A DNA stretch of 64,000 nt, taken from NCBI GenBank assembly GCA_965205055.1, contig OZ242030.1, positions 434,001 to 498,000 on the forward strand, read 5' to 3'. Source of the stretch: CBDBBY01 sp965205055. Its GTDB lineage: Bacteria; Pseudomonadota; Alphaproteobacteria; Rhodobacterales; Rhodobacteraceae. The translations under genes were made by a program, and so were the position numbers. The notes under the pieces are model-generated. The model worked only from the letters and a program-made list of their open reading frames with translations. It was not told the DNA's origin and did no database searches. Of the stretch, positions 9,621 to 18,712 are shown piece by piece. Position 1 is the stretch's first letter. Every line of letters begins with the position of its first letter.

Positions 9621-11516
9621 TTAGCTGCCGCTTGCCTGCGTTGCCGACGGCCTCTGCTTGGCTCCGAAGCTGCCGTACAGATTTTTGTTGGCATCGTTTA
9701 GCCCGCCATGCGGCCCGACGGTCCAGCTTCCCGCAACCTCAAGATCGTTCCGGTCGGCGCGAGGGCCGTAGAAGCTCCCCCTGTAGAAGCCTTCGCCGTT
9801 GTTGTTGAGGCCGGCGGCGGGCGTGGCTCTGGTTTCGCCGCTGAACGTCCCGCTCTCGCCGATCTCTGCACTCTCCAGCGCGACCGAGAAACTGTCGGCG
9901 TAGGCCGTCCAGTAGTTGTTCTCGTCGCTCCACCTCTGGAAGTTGTTGATAGTCCCCTCCAAAGTGGCCGAGCCCGATCCCTTCGGAATATTCACGGTCA
10001 AGTTCACATCGCCCCGCATCAATTTCGATTCAATCAGGCCGGTTGCGACGCCTTGATTCGGGTTGCTGTCGCCTGAAACTTCATAGGCGAGGGCGTAGCC
10101 GACGAATTTTCCGTTCGTGATCGAATCGCCGATGTCCGCGGTCTTCTGTCCGTCTCCGGTCCCGAAAGCCGAGTAGCCGAAATGGATGGTGTTGACGCGT
10201 CCGAGGCGGCCGCTCCACTCCCCCGGACTCGCCCCGGATCCTTGGAAGGTTTCGGTGTCCGCAATGTAGACGAAAAGCCCGTATGCGGCGTACTTCAAAT
10301 GCCGCTGCTCGTCGTCATCGGGGTAGGAGGCCGAGCCCGACGCCGGCTCGAGATTTGCGTTCAAGCCGACGTGGCTGGACAGCCAGACTTCGTACGTGCC
10401 GAGATCCCTGTAGTCGTTAGGCTGCTTGAACGCATTCGCATCGTAGTAGTCTCCGTCTTCATCCAGTTGGCTGGGATCCGCCGGGACGATGCCCTTCCAG
10501 TAAAAATCGCCGTTTCCCGTCCAGCTAGTGTTTCCGTTCACGACGGGGAGGGTTCGCGGCTCATCGAACGTTATCGCCAGATCCCAGCCGTTCCGACCCA
10601 GAAGGGCGTCGGCGACGTCGTCGCCGTCTCCATCGTTCGCGAATTGCGTGAGATCCCTCCGGAAATCTGTGAAATCGGACATGTAGATCGTAAAAACATT
10701 CCTGCCGATCCCGTCGCCCGTTCCGCCGGTACGGATGACAAGTCCAGTTTCCGTCAACTTCAATCCGGTGTAGATTGACTGGTCCACGACGAAGCTTGAA
10801 GCCCTCCGGCCGACATATCCGTCCACTTTGAACTCGTCGCCGCTGTCGGAGAAGGCCATGTCACCCGCGGAATACATGACATCCTTGAACGTGGTGCTGG
10901 TGAAGGCATCGGGATTGGGTTCCTGAACGCCGTCTCCATCATCATCCTTCGTTCGCGGAATCCTCTTGATCGATACGACATTGGCCCCTTCGCGCGGCAT
11001 GAACGCCTCGCCGTTCGCAAACTGGTAGCGCACGAGGTGTCTTCCGTACCAGGCCAAGGAATCAAGCGCTGAAGCGAATGCCGCCGTCTGCGCGTTCAGG
11101 AGATTGTCCGCTTTGGCTTTAACCCTTGCCGCCGCGCCCAATGCAGCGGCCACTCCGCCGTTCCGGGCCGCCTCGACGGCTTCTTCCGCCGCCGCGACTG
11201 CATCCGCCAGCTTCGCGAAGGCAGCCGAAATCAAAGCCCGCGCGCGATCCCGCGCTTCTTCCGTATTCGCCCTCTCCGCCTCGCTTACGGCCGCCCTCGC
11301 CAGCGCAACAGCAGACTCCGCCTCCGAATGGGCGGCGTTCGCCTTGTCCAACTCAGTCGGCTCGGCACTGCCCGAACCGCCGTTGCCGCCGTTGCCGCCA
11401 AAATCAGCTTCGGTCACCTCCGCTTCTGGTGTCGTTCCCGGTGCGTTGTCGCCGGAGCATGAGCCGAGCAGCAATGCCATGCCGCAAGCGAGGCCAGCCA
11501 AAAGTTTCAAATTCAC
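9621..11516 (-). CDS. Large lipoprotein with alanine-rich helical stalk and TbpB-like beta-barrel end
   Basis: 631 aa with a lipoprotein signal (lipobox LLGSC, Cys near residue 20). A Gly/Ser linker is followed by an Ala/Glu-rich helical stretch at about 55-145 that should form a coiled coil. A large beta-rich body contains acidic Asp/Gly clusters (DDDGDGVQ, NDGDGDD, DEDGDYYD) that may bind calcium. The C-terminus has FYRGSFYGPRADRND ... NLYGSFGAKQ, the pattern closing the barrel of transferrin-binding protein B / Slam-dependent lipoproteins. It is probably an outer-membrane or surface lipoprotein; the ligand is unknown. No TonB-dependent receptor or Slam gene lies beside it. RBS not examined as decisive. 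Confidence 0.75.
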   Translation of the reverse strand: MNLKLLAGLACGMALLLGSCSGDNAPGTTPEAEVTEADFGGNGGNGGSGSAEPTELDKANAAHSEAESAVALARAAVSEAERANTEEARDRARALISAAFAKLADAVAAAEEAVEAARNGGVAAALGAAARVKAKADNLLNAQTAAFASALDSLAWYGRHLVRYQFANGEAFMPREGANVVSIKRIPRTKDDDGDGVQEPNPDAFTSTTFKDVMYSAGDMAFSDSGDEFKVDGYVGRRASSFVVDQSIYTGLKLTETGLVIRTGGTGDGIGRNVFTIYMSDFTDFRRDLTQFANDGDGDDVADALLGRNGWDLAITFDEPRTLPVVNGNTSWTGNGDFYWKGIVPADPSQLDEDGDYYDANAFKQPNDYRDLGTYEVWLSSHVGLNANLEPASGSASYPDDDEQRHLKYAAYGLFVYIADTETFQGSGASPGEWSGRLGRVNTIHFGYSAFGTGDGQKTADIGDSITNGKFVGYALAYEVSGDSNPNQGVATGLIESKLMRGDVNLTVNIPKGSGSATLEGTINNFQRWSDENNYWTAYADSFSVALESAEIGESGTFSGETRATPAAGLNNNGEGFYRGSFYGPRADRNDLEVAGSWTVGPHGGLNDANKNLYGSFGAKQRPSATQASGS

Positions 11517-12079
11517 AGTCGTTTCTCCAACTTTCCGGTTGAGGTTGATCCAGATCCCCGCATACGAACCGTTCGCTTGATCGGATTCCCGTCTCGTTGA
11601 GGCGCGCGGCGGCGCGTTGCAAAAGCATTCGATGATTTGACTCCCGACCTCGCACCCTCGCCGGAAGCAGTGAAGGACACCGAGATCCCAGAGTTTGAGG
11701 TTTGCAAATTCACGCCCGAGCGTGTCCGCATCCAGTGGCTTGTCCGTTCCACTGGAGTCCCATGCAGTTCTCGCAAGAAAAGCGCGGAGCAGGTGCGGGA
11801 CAAACGAGAGGCGGACGATGCGGGACGGAAGCGGACTTCGAGATTTCGGGCAAGCAGCGCAGGCGGCGAGAGGCGGGCGCGAACGACCGCAACAGCAAGG
11901 TTGAGCACGCGGGTGCGGGTCGTCCTGCTTTCGGACGACGGCTTGGGGACGAAGGCGACCATGGCCGCGAACCGCCTCCCCGGCGTCGTCTGCAAAGTGA
12001 TTGGAAACGGACAGACCTTCGACCCGGACCGGCGGTCAAAAAATGCCCTCTGAACCCCGAAAAAACGTTTGCCGTAAGG
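11517..12079. other. Gap without a supportable gene
   Basis: About 560 bases upstream of the lipoprotein gene. Several overlapping frames are open on both strands, but all translate to Arg/Pro/Ser-rich sequence typical of shadow frames in GC-rich DNA, with no recognisable motif. A run of nine or so C lies just beyond it, near 12090. It should contain the lipoprotein promoter; I could not place it. Confidence 0.5.
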
Positions 12080-12289
12080 CTAGGTGTACCCCCCCCCATG
12101 TCCAAGGAGAGTATCCGCAAGCTGCACACCAAGAATGAAGCGAAGCCGCTCAAATGGGCGGCAAGCCCGGAGCGGATTGTCGCCGATCATGGCGATGCGC
12201 ATCACGCCGTTTTCCTTGATGGCGTCCAGTTCGTCAGTCCGCGCGCCAGCCACGTAGGCGGCTTTGAGGATGCTCGAAATAGCGTTCAT
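12080..12289 (-). CDS. Small ORF divergent from the LysR pseudogene (69 aa, unknown)
   Basis: The frame starts at ATG 12289, preceded by AAGGA at a normal distance (AAGGATTACGCATG), and encodes 69 aa containing MRIAMIGDNPLRAC in the middle. I do not recognise a family. Its head-to-head position with the LysR pseudogene is where the regulated target of a LysR regulator normally sits, so it may be a genuine small gene or the 5' stub of a decayed target gene. The frame can be extended to 12370 but without an obvious RBS. Confidence 0.3.
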   Translation of the reverse strand: MNAISSILKAAYVAGARTDELDAIKENGVMRIAMIGDNPLRACRPFERLRFILGVQLADTLLGHGGGYT

Positions 12290-12391
12290 GCGTAATCCTT
12301 GTGAATCGGCAAGCACTTCCGTCAGGCCGCTTGCACAAGCCCTATGGATAGAACAAACAAATAATCTCAATGCAGATCATAGATTGATTTT

Positions 12392-13060
12392 ATGATGAAG
12401 CCCTACGAACAACGCTTTCCTTGGCGGCCGGATTGGAATCTGCTTCGCACGTTCGTGGCTGCAGTTGATCGGGGCGGGATCACCTGCGCCGCAGAGTTTC
12501 CGGGCATGAATCGGCCAACGACCGGCAACGCTTTGAAATGACTGGAATATTCCGTGAAATTTCGGACGCCGGCTGAATTTTCCATCGCGAATGCAACGTG
12601 ATTTTCGGATCGGTCTCCCAGATCCCGAGCCTGATGGCCGAAACGGGCGGCCGCATTGGCGGCCCGATCCCATCGCGATGGCCGGCCACTTCGGCTCACT
12701 ACATTTTGATGATCGCTTGAAAGGGTTCAATGTCGACCACCCCGACGCGACATGCTCGATTGTCATCGCCTAGAGTCGGGAAGTGCTCAACCGGGCCTCG
12801 TTCGGCCTCTGCCTCATGCGGAAACCGGACCCGTTGCTCCGTTAAATGCCTCTTTTCCGCGAGTTCTTCGGCTTGTATTGCGGCCCTGCCACCGGCTTTT
12901 CGGCGAAAGCAATATCAGGCTCCTTCAGCTGAGGGGAGAATCGTCGGTCTCGTTCCAGACGGAAAGCGGGAGACGATCTTCGCGGCGCTCGCAAACGCCC
13001 CGGGAAATCCGATTGCTTGCATCCCGGGTACCTACAGTTGTCGACTTTCAACTGGGGGTG
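12392..13060 (+). pseudogene. LysR-family transcriptional regulator, decayed
   Basis: The start region reads as a LysR winged-helix N-terminus: DWNLLRTFVAAVDRGGITCA then AAEFPGMNRPTTGNALK. It is cut by TGA at 12539-12541 exactly where LysR proteins have the Arg of KRLE (CGA to TGA), and LE continues in frame after the stop. Further pieces follow in shifting frames: VIFGSVSQIPSLMAETG near 12605; HFDDRLKGFNVDHPDATCSI near 12700; TAG at 12771 inside IVIA(stop)SREVLNR; FGLCLMRKPDPLL then TAA at 12843, then FREFFGLYCGP; and, after another frameshift near 12885, CHRLFGESNIRLLQLRGE and SSVSFQTESG. The C-terminal part of the effector domain is lost or unreadable where the IS remnant begins. Confidence 0.85.
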
Positions 13061-13099
13061 CATCCCATTTTTTGTGGAAACGGGCATCTCCGCGCTTTC

Positions 13100-13490
13100 G
13101 GGCGTCGCTCGGGTTTTGCGGCAGCAAAGGCGCGAGGACAGCCGGGTGCATTGTCGCGAGTTCGAGGTGGCGTCCGGCGGGTCGTCCTCGGAGATGGAGG
13201 CGCTCCGCCCGGCTTTGGCGAAGGATGCCGTTCTGGTCATCAACGCGGCGTTTTCGCTACCCGCCCTGCACCCGTTCGCTCGGGCCATTCCGCGTCGCCT
13301 TTAGCCAATCCACAGGACAACGCATCCGAGATAGCTAACACATCCAGACCGTCAGCAACCGGAAAGGCCGCTGCAAGGGGTCGCTGTTCGCTTCCGAGGC
13401 GTCGCGAAGAGATACCTCGGCCACTGCCTCCAGCGGTACCAGTTCGCCCGCATCGACCGGAACGCAAGCACCTCAACCTGCCTCGGAGCC
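13100..13490 (+). mobile_element. IS1595-type (ISXO2-like) transposase remnant
   Basis: Pieces of a DDE transposase C-terminal half are readable in shifting frames: ALRPALAKDAVLVINAA near 13200; FSQSTGQRIRDS near 13305, matching the family pattern xNxSxGxRVRG; then TAA at 13336-13338 where a Tyr codon is expected in YHIQTVN; HIQTVSNRKGRCKGSL from 13339; and, after a frameshift near 13383, FRGVAKRYLGHCLQRYQFAR near 13395-13460. The N-terminal half and terminal inverted repeats were not found. It is a dead fragment abutting the LysR pseudogene and may have caused its truncation. Confidence 0.65.
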
Positions 13491-13533
13491 GCCGTCAACT
13501 CGGCATGCATACGTTTCGCGAAATGAGCCATCG

Positions 13534-14829
13534 TCAGTTCAATAAGACAACACGAACATGTCTCTTTTGGCCAACAGAGAGCACGATAGATTCAAAAAGT
13601 GTTTCCAAAGAAAATCTCTTTGATGGATCGGTTATCTTGGTTTGATCACGGTATACACAGCCTTGTTGGATCAATCGCTTGGCGTCTTTTCCTGAGGAAG
13701 CTAAGCCGGATTTAACCAGCAATCGTACAATAGGTATACCGTATGAATTCTCATCACCCGACATATCCTTTACGAGAAGCTCAACTTGTTTCAATCCGTC
13801 CCCGGCTTTGGCACTTTGTTCCGATTTGTCGGAGTCGCCAAAGAGCCGAGCTGCCTCCGTCGATGCCGACTCTGCCGCTTCGGCACCGTGCGTTATGCCG
13901 GTAACATTGTCGGCTAAAGCGATCTTGGCATCATTAATTTCGGAACCGCGCAAAGCGCCCAGTCGCCTGCATTCATCAACGTCGATTTCCGTGAACAGCA
14001 ATAGAAATCTTTCCACATCGGCATCCTGAACATTTCGCCAGAATTGCCAGTAGTCGAAAGGCGAAAGCATTTCCGCATTAAGCCAAACTGCGCCCGATGC
14101 GGTTTTCCCCATCTTTCGTCCGTCAGCCGTTGTCAGGAGCGGGGATGTCAATCCGAACACAGTCAAGTTGTCGACTCTGCGGGCAAGATCGACGCCATTC
14201 ACAATGTTACCCCATTGATCCGAGCCCCCCATTTGCAAGCGGCAGCCCAAGCGGCGGTTCAGTTCGAGGAAGTCGTAAGCTTGGAGCAGCATGTAGTTGA
14301 ATTCGAGGAACGATAGCGTCTGCTCGCGCTCGAGCCGCGATTTCACAGACTCGAAGGATAGCATCCGATTCACCGAGAAATGCCGACCTATGTCGCGAAG
14401 GAATTCCAAGTAGTTCAGCCCGTCGAGCCACTCGGCGTTGTCCGGCATGACCGCATCGGTTGCGCTGTCGCCGAATCGAACGAAACGGGAGAATACCTTC
14501 TTGATTCCCGAGATGTTGGATTTGATTCGTTCAGGACTGAGCAGGGGACGTTCGTCTGCGCGGAACGAGGGGTCTCCAACCTTGGTCGTGCCGCCTCCCA
14601 TTAGCACGATCGGTTTGTGCCCCGTCTTTTGCAGCCACCTCAGCATCATGACTTGAATCAGGCTTCCGACATGCAGGGACTCTGCTGTCGCGTCAAACCC
14701 GATGTATCCCGGAACGATTTGGTTTCGCAGGGCTTTGTCCAAGCCTTCGAGATCGGTGCAATCCGCGAAAAATTCGCGCTGATGCATCGTGTGCAGGAAT
14801 TCTGATTTTGGAACGTATGCCTCTGACAT
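13534..14829 (-). CDS. tyrS: Tyrosyl-tRNA synthetase
   Basis: Charges tRNA-Tyr in two steps through tyrosyl-AMP. Class I aaRS signatures: the HIGH equivalent is HVGS in ATAESLHVGSL near residue 52; YMLLQAYDF and GCRLQMGGSDQWGNI line the tyrosine pocket; the KMSKS loop is DGRKMGKTASGA near 240. The C-terminal S4 RNA-binding domain is visible (VRLLVKSGLASSGKDAKRLI). The start is ATG 14829, giving 431 aa; the frame continues 37 codons upstream but that part is not conserved-looking and would run into anmK. It is divergent from anmK with 64 bases between, an arrangement I know from other alphaproteobacteria. Confidence 0.97.
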   Translation of the reverse strand: MSEAYVPKSEFLHTMHQREFFADCTDLEGLDKALRNQIVPGYIGFDATAESLHVGSLIQVMMLRWLQKTGHKPIVLMGGGTTKVGDPSFRADERPLLSPERIKSNISGIKKVFSRFVRFGDSATDAVMPDNAEWLDGLNYLEFLRDIGRHFSVNRMLSFESVKSRLEREQTLSFLEFNYMLLQAYDFLELNRRLGCRLQMGGSDQWGNIVNGVDLARRVDNLTVFGLTSPLLTTADGRKMGKTASGAVWLNAEMLSPFDYWQFWRNVQDADVERFLLLFTEIDVDECRRLGALRGSEINDAKIALADNVTGITHGAEAAESASTEAARLFGDSDKSEQSAKAGDGLKQVELLVKDMSGDENSYGIPIVRLLVKSGLASSGKDAKRLIQQGCVYRDQTKITDPSKRFSLETLFESIVLSVGQKRHVRVVLLN

Positions 14830-14893
14830 CACTAGGCCGCACTGTTGTTTCGCGACGCCCCCTATATTATCGCCGGTTGGAAAGGAATTGGAC

Positions 14894-16015
14894 ATGACTT
14901 CACCAGAACCGATTTGGGTGATCGGATGCATGTCGGGCACATCGATGGACGGCGTAGATGCGGCATCCGTCCTGACGAATGGCCATGAAATTCTGAGCTT
15001 CGGTCCGACGCGATATCGTCCCTACAAAGACGAAGAACGGGAAGCGATCAGATCCGCCAAAGGCTGTTGGCCGGGCTGTCGGCAGGTTGAAGCCGCTGAA
15101 GCGGTCGTCATCAAAGCGCACGAGGAAATTTTGGGAGAGTTTCAGGAATGCGAGTTGGTGGGGTTTCACGGCCATACGCTCGCGCATGATCCGAAAAACC
15201 GGCGCACGCACCAAGCCGGTTCAGGACAGCAATTGGCCGCCGCGACCGGAAAAAAAGTCGTTTGGGATTTTCGAACAGAGGACATGCGCATGGGCGGGGA
15301 GGGTGCGCCGCTTGCACCGTTTTTCCACTTCGCGCTGGCGCAGCATGCTGGGTTAGCTGATCCGGCCGTCTTCCTGAACATCGGCGGCGTCGCGAATATC
15401 TCTTGGGTCGACACTAGGAAAATACACCCGGAAGAAACGGATGCGCTGCTTGCGTTCGATGTCGGTCCCGGAAACTCCGTTCTGGACGATTTCATCCGAA
15501 TTCATACCGGCCAGGAATTCGACGAGGGCGGAAAGCTTGCATTGAGCGGTAAAGCATCACCCGAAATCGTTGACGAGTTTCTCAAAAATCCGTTTTTCGC
15601 GCAGCGACCTCCCAAGTCTTTGGACAGGGACGAATTCAGCCACTTGCTGAGCTTGGTCGGGAGCATTGAACCAAAAGACGCGTGCGCCACTCTGGCGGAG
15701 TGCGTCGTTCGCGGCATCGTGGAAGGGTGCGCCCGCGTTCCTTCAGAGCCTTCTTGCATCGCTGTTTGCGGGGGAGGGCGCAAGAACGCCGCGCTCATGC
15801 GAGGCTTGTCGAAATCGCTTAGGCCGAAAATCCGACCGGTTGAAGCTTACGGTCTGAACGGCGACATGATTGAAGCGCAGGCGTTCGCTTTTCTAGCAGT
15901 GCGCGTTCTCAATGGATTGCCAACATCGTCACCTACGACGACCGGTTGTCGAGCACCCGTGGTTGGAGGCCGAATAAGCGAGCCGATCAATACAGGCGTT
16001 TCTCAAATCATGTGA
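14894..16015 (+). CDS. anmK: Anhydro-N-acetylmuramic acid kinase
   Basis: Cleaves and phosphorylates 1,6-anhydro-MurNAc to MurNAc-6-phosphate in murein recycling. The N-terminal ATP-binding motif GCMSGTSMDGVDAA is diagnostic. FLNIGGVANISW near 160, FDVGPGNSVLDDF near 185 and CGGGRKNAALMRGL near 300 follow as in the family. Start ATG 14894 follows AAAGGAATTG, giving 373 aa. Its 3' end converges with the HNH nuclease gene, 46 bases away. Confidence 0.95.
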   Translation: MTSPEPIWVIGCMSGTSMDGVDAASVLTNGHEILSFGPTRYRPYKDEEREAIRSAKGCWPGCRQVEAAEAVVIKAHEEILGEFQECELVGFHGHTLAHDPKNRRTHQAGSGQQLAAATGKKVVWDFRTEDMRMGGEGAPLAPFFHFALAQHAGLADPAVFLNIGGVANISWVDTRKIHPEETDALLAFDVGPGNSVLDDFIRIHTGQEFDEGGKLALSGKASPEIVDEFLKNPFFAQRPPKSLDRDEFSHLLSLVGSIEPKDACATLAECVVRGIVEGCARVPSEPSCIAVCGGGRKNAALMRGLSKSLRPKIRPVEAYGLNGDMIEAQAFAFLAVRVLNGLPTSSPTTTGCRAPVVGGRISEPINTGVSQIM

Positions 16016-16061
16016 ATTGGCGGAAAATGCTATTTGACAAAGACAAAGATTTTGCAACGGT

Positions 16062-16763
16062 TCAGCGTTTAAGAAATCTTTCCAACCCGTCCCAGTTCGC
16101 TCTAGCTATTGGTCGAGTACGAGGATCAATCAGACCAAACTCTTCAATTGTACGTCCGATGTTCCCAATTAATCTTCCATAATTGCATGGACCGCAGGTT
16201 ATTATCAGATTGTCCAAATCCGTTCGGCCGCCGAGGCTGTGCGGAACAATATGGTCGAACTGCATCCGCATGCACTGAAACGCAGCATGTTCTTCATGTT
16301 TAGATTTTCCCCACTTCAGTTCATCGGGATAATGCTTGCGCATGGCAATACGGATTTTCTTATGAATGACTGGGATGCCACAGAACCGGCACTGGTGACC
16401 ATCGCGCTCTATTAGCACCCGTTCATCATGTTTGCGGGGATTCCTTTTCGGATCCCGTTCGTTCTCGTCCAGCGTTTTGGGTGCGCCTTTCACTGTGCGC
16501 CTACGATGAATTTCGGGTTTTTCCGGCCCGCAAATCGAATCTGTCCAGTCCCATACAATTTGCATATCGGCCTGCTTGATAAGCTCTCCGGCCTTATCGC
16601 AACGGCCTCCCGCGACCAGATGGGCATCGACGGCTTGGTTGAGAAGTTCGGCCGCTTCAAAAATTTCCGGGATCGGATCGCGAAAGCATGGCCGAGGTGC
16701 CCAGAAATCTGGTTCCTGAGCCGATGAAATAGAGCTTTTGTTCATCTCATCACCCGCATTCAA
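16062..16763 (-). CDS. HNH endonuclease family protein
   Basis: 233 aa, probably a metal-dependent nuclease. The C-terminal half has the HNH core: CRFCGIPVI (first CxxC) near residue 125, then MQFDHIVPHSLGGRTDLDNL with the DH pair and the Asn of HNH, then ITCGPCNYGR (second CxxC). The N-terminal ~110 residues are unfamiliar and charged. The start is probably TTG 16763, which has AGGAG at good spacing; ATG 16745 is the alternative. No partner methylase, phage or toxin-antitoxin gene lies beside it, so restriction, housekeeping or mobile-element origin cannot be told apart. Confidence 0.8.
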   Translation of the reverse strand: MNAGDEMNKSSISSAQEPDFWAPRPCFRDPIPEIFEAAELLNQAVDAHLVAGGRCDKAGELIKQADMQIVWDWTDSICGPEKPEIHRRRTVKGAPKTLDENERDPKRNPRKHDERVLIERDGHQCRFCGIPVIHKKIRIAMRKHYPDELKWGKSKHEEHAAFQCMRMQFDHIVPHSLGGRTDLDNLIITCGPCNYGRLIGNIGRTIEEFGLIDPRTRPIARANWDGLERFLKR

Positions 16764-16826
16764 TTTGTTGCTCCTGCAAGCGCATTTGTCGTGATTATAG
16801 GCCCCGGTTCGTCGTCCTTCTTACGT

Positions 16827-18122
16827 TCAGCGCGAATTTCGCAGGAACTTCAGATACGGTATGTCTCCGGAATATCTTGACGCGCTGCCGAGAGATTCCT
16901 CAATCCGGATGAGCCGGTTGTATTTCGCGGTCCGGTCGGAGCGCGACAGCGACCCCGTCTTGATCTGGCCGCAGTTCGTCGCGACGGCCAAGTCGGCGAT
17001 CGTCGTGTCCTCGGTCTCGCCCGATCTGTGGGAGATGACCGTGCTGAAACCAGCATGATGAGCGACTTCTATCGCTTCCAAGGTTTCACTGAGCGTGCCG
17101 ATTTGATTTACCTTGACAAGAAGCGAATTGGCGCAGCCAGCTTTGATTCCGGCTTGAAGCCGTTCGCAGTTGGTGACGAACAAATCGTCTCCAACCAGCT
17201 GAACCTTCTTGCCCAGTGTTTCCGTCAGGTGTTTCCAGCCGTCCCAATCGTCCTCGGCGCAGCCGTCTTCTATCGAAACGATTGGATAGTCATTCACCAA
17301 TGAAGCAAGATAATCGACATTTTCTTCCATGGAGCGAGTGATATTCTCGCCTTTGAATGAGTATTGGCCATCGGAAAAATACTCGGTCGCTGCGCAGTCC
17401 AGAGCAAAGAGAATCTCGTCTCCGGGCGCATATCCGGCGGCTTCCACGGAACCCATCATGAAATCCAGTGCTTCTTTCGCTGATTTCAGCGCGGGCGCGA
17501 AACCGCCTTCATCTCCGACTGAAACGGAGTGCCCAGCGTCCTGAAGCTTATTCCGCAGCGAATGAAAGATTTCAGATCCGATCATTACCGCTTCAGTGAA
17601 ATCCAACGCGTCAGCCGGAATGATCATGAACTCTTGAATGTCGATCGGATTGTCCGCGTGCTTCCCGCCGTTTATGACATTCATCATGGGAGTGGGAAGT
17701 ATCCTTGCGAATGTGCCGCCGATGTATCGAAACAAGGGCAGATCAACATACTTTGCCGCCGCCTTCGCGATGGCCAAAGAGGCGCCGAGGATCGCATTGG
17801 CTCCAAGTCGGCTCTTGTTCTCAGTGTCGTCAAGATTGATCAAGAGCTCGTCCAACTCCGCCTGATCAAGTGCGGAACGGCCAATGAGTGCGTCGGCAAT
17901 CTCATTATTGAGCGCGCTGACCGCGCGTTGAACGCCCTTTCCGGAATAACGGTCCGGATCGCCGTCCCGCAGTTCGACTGCCTCGTGCGCGCCGGTCGAA
18001 GCTCCGGAAGGAACCGCAGCCCGGCCCATCGTTCCGTTTTCCAGCAGCACGTCGGCTTCGACCGTCGGGTTGCCGCGGCTGTCGAGGATTTCCCTGCCGG
18101 AAACATGAAAAATTATCGACAT
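16827..18122 (-). CDS. eno: Enolase
   Basis: Glycolytic 2-phosphoglycerate dehydratase, also part of the RNA degradosome in some bacteria. Full length at 431 aa. Visible: N-terminal ILDSRGNPTVEADV and the mobile loop PSGASTGAHEAVELRD; GDEGGFAP near 205 with the acid/base Glu; SIEDGCAEDDWDGW and QLVGDDLFVTN with metal ligands; LLVKVNQIGTLSE with the catalytic Lys near 340; and the signature SHRSGETEDTTIAD. It lies 14 bases behind fur on the same strand. In many alphaproteobacteria eno neighbours central metabolic genes instead. Confidence 0.98.
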   Translation of the reverse strand: MSIIFHVSGREILDSRGNPTVEADVLLENGTMGRAAVPSGASTGAHEAVELRDGDPDRYSGKGVQRAVSALNNEIADALIGRSALDQAELDELLINLDDTENKSRLGANAILGASLAIAKAAAKYVDLPLFRYIGGTFARILPTPMMNVINGGKHADNPIDIQEFMIIPADALDFTEAVMIGSEIFHSLRNKLQDAGHSVSVGDEGGFAPALKSAKEALDFMMGSVEAAGYAPGDEILFALDCAATEYFSDGQYSFKGENITRSMEENVDYLASLVNDYPIVSIEDGCAEDDWDGWKHLTETLGKKVQLVGDDLFVTNCERLQAGIKAGCANSLLVKVNQIGTLSETLEAIEVAHHAGFSTVISHRSGETEDTTIADLAVATNCGQIKTGSLSRSDRTAKYNRLIRIEESLGSASRYSGDIPYLKFLRNSR

Positions 18123-18136
18123 GGCATCCTACCGAT

Positions 18137-18550
18137 TCATTTCTCCGAAATACGGACGCCGTATAGCTCCATTCGATGGCCGCGCAAGGCATATCCGAGC
18201 CGGCTTGCGATCTTTTTCTGCAGAAGTTCGATCTCGTCGTCCCGAAATTCGATCACCTCGCCCGAATGCAAATCGATGAGATGATCATGGTGTTCGCGTT
18301 CAGCGTCTTCGAACCGCGATTTGCCGTCCTTGAATTCAAGCCGCTCCAGAATTCCGAGTTCTTCAAGAAGCTTCACGGTGCGGTAGACCGTCGCGATCGA
18401 AATTTGCGGATCAATCTTCAGCGCGCGGCTGTAAAGCTCTTCGACGTCAGGATGGTCGTCGGAATTCTCCAAGACTTGGGTGACCGTGCGGCGCTGCCCC
18501 GTCATGCGAAGCCCCTTTGCTTCGCATCTCGCTGAAATCTTTTCGACCAT
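18137..18550 (-). CDS. fur: Fur/Mur-family metal-responsive regulator
   Basis: A 137-aa Fur-superfamily repressor. The N-terminal winged helix (LRMTGQRRTVTQVLENSDDH ... ISIATVYRTVKLLEELGI) is followed by the metal-sensing half with REHHDHLIDLHSGEVIEF, where the HHDHL cluster and downstream Glu/His residues bind the regulatory metal. There are no CxxC pairs, so the structural zinc site of enteric Fur is absent. That is the pattern of the alphaproteobacterial Fur/Mur branch, which in rhizobia responds mainly to manganese. The start is ATG 18550; the frame extends 16 codons upstream without conserved sequence. The gene lies between bfr and eno, suggesting metal homeostasis. Confidence 0.88.
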   Translation of the reverse strand: MVEKISARCEAKGLRMTGQRRTVTQVLENSDDHPDVEELYSRALKIDPQISIATVYRTVKLLEELGILERLEFKDGKSRFEDAEREHHDHLIDLHSGEVIEFRDDEIELLQKKIASRLGYALRGHRMELYGVRISEK

Positions 18551-18712
18551 GGCCTCGTTTAAAGCAGAGGGGCGGGACCGGAAACAGCGGACTGCCACTT
18601 AATGACGACCAACCTCCCGAATTGCGCAATGCGGGCAACACTCTGATCGCCTGCAAGAACGGATCCGCGAATCAATTGCCCCGAAATTGTCTCGCAAGCG
18701 TGGCTGCCGGGT

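Noticed and set aside
11637..12053. Long open frames on both strands upstream of the lipoprotein gene
   Set aside because: Several frames overlap, all are Arg/Ser/Pro-rich, and none shows a motif or RBS; typical GC-rich shadow frames.
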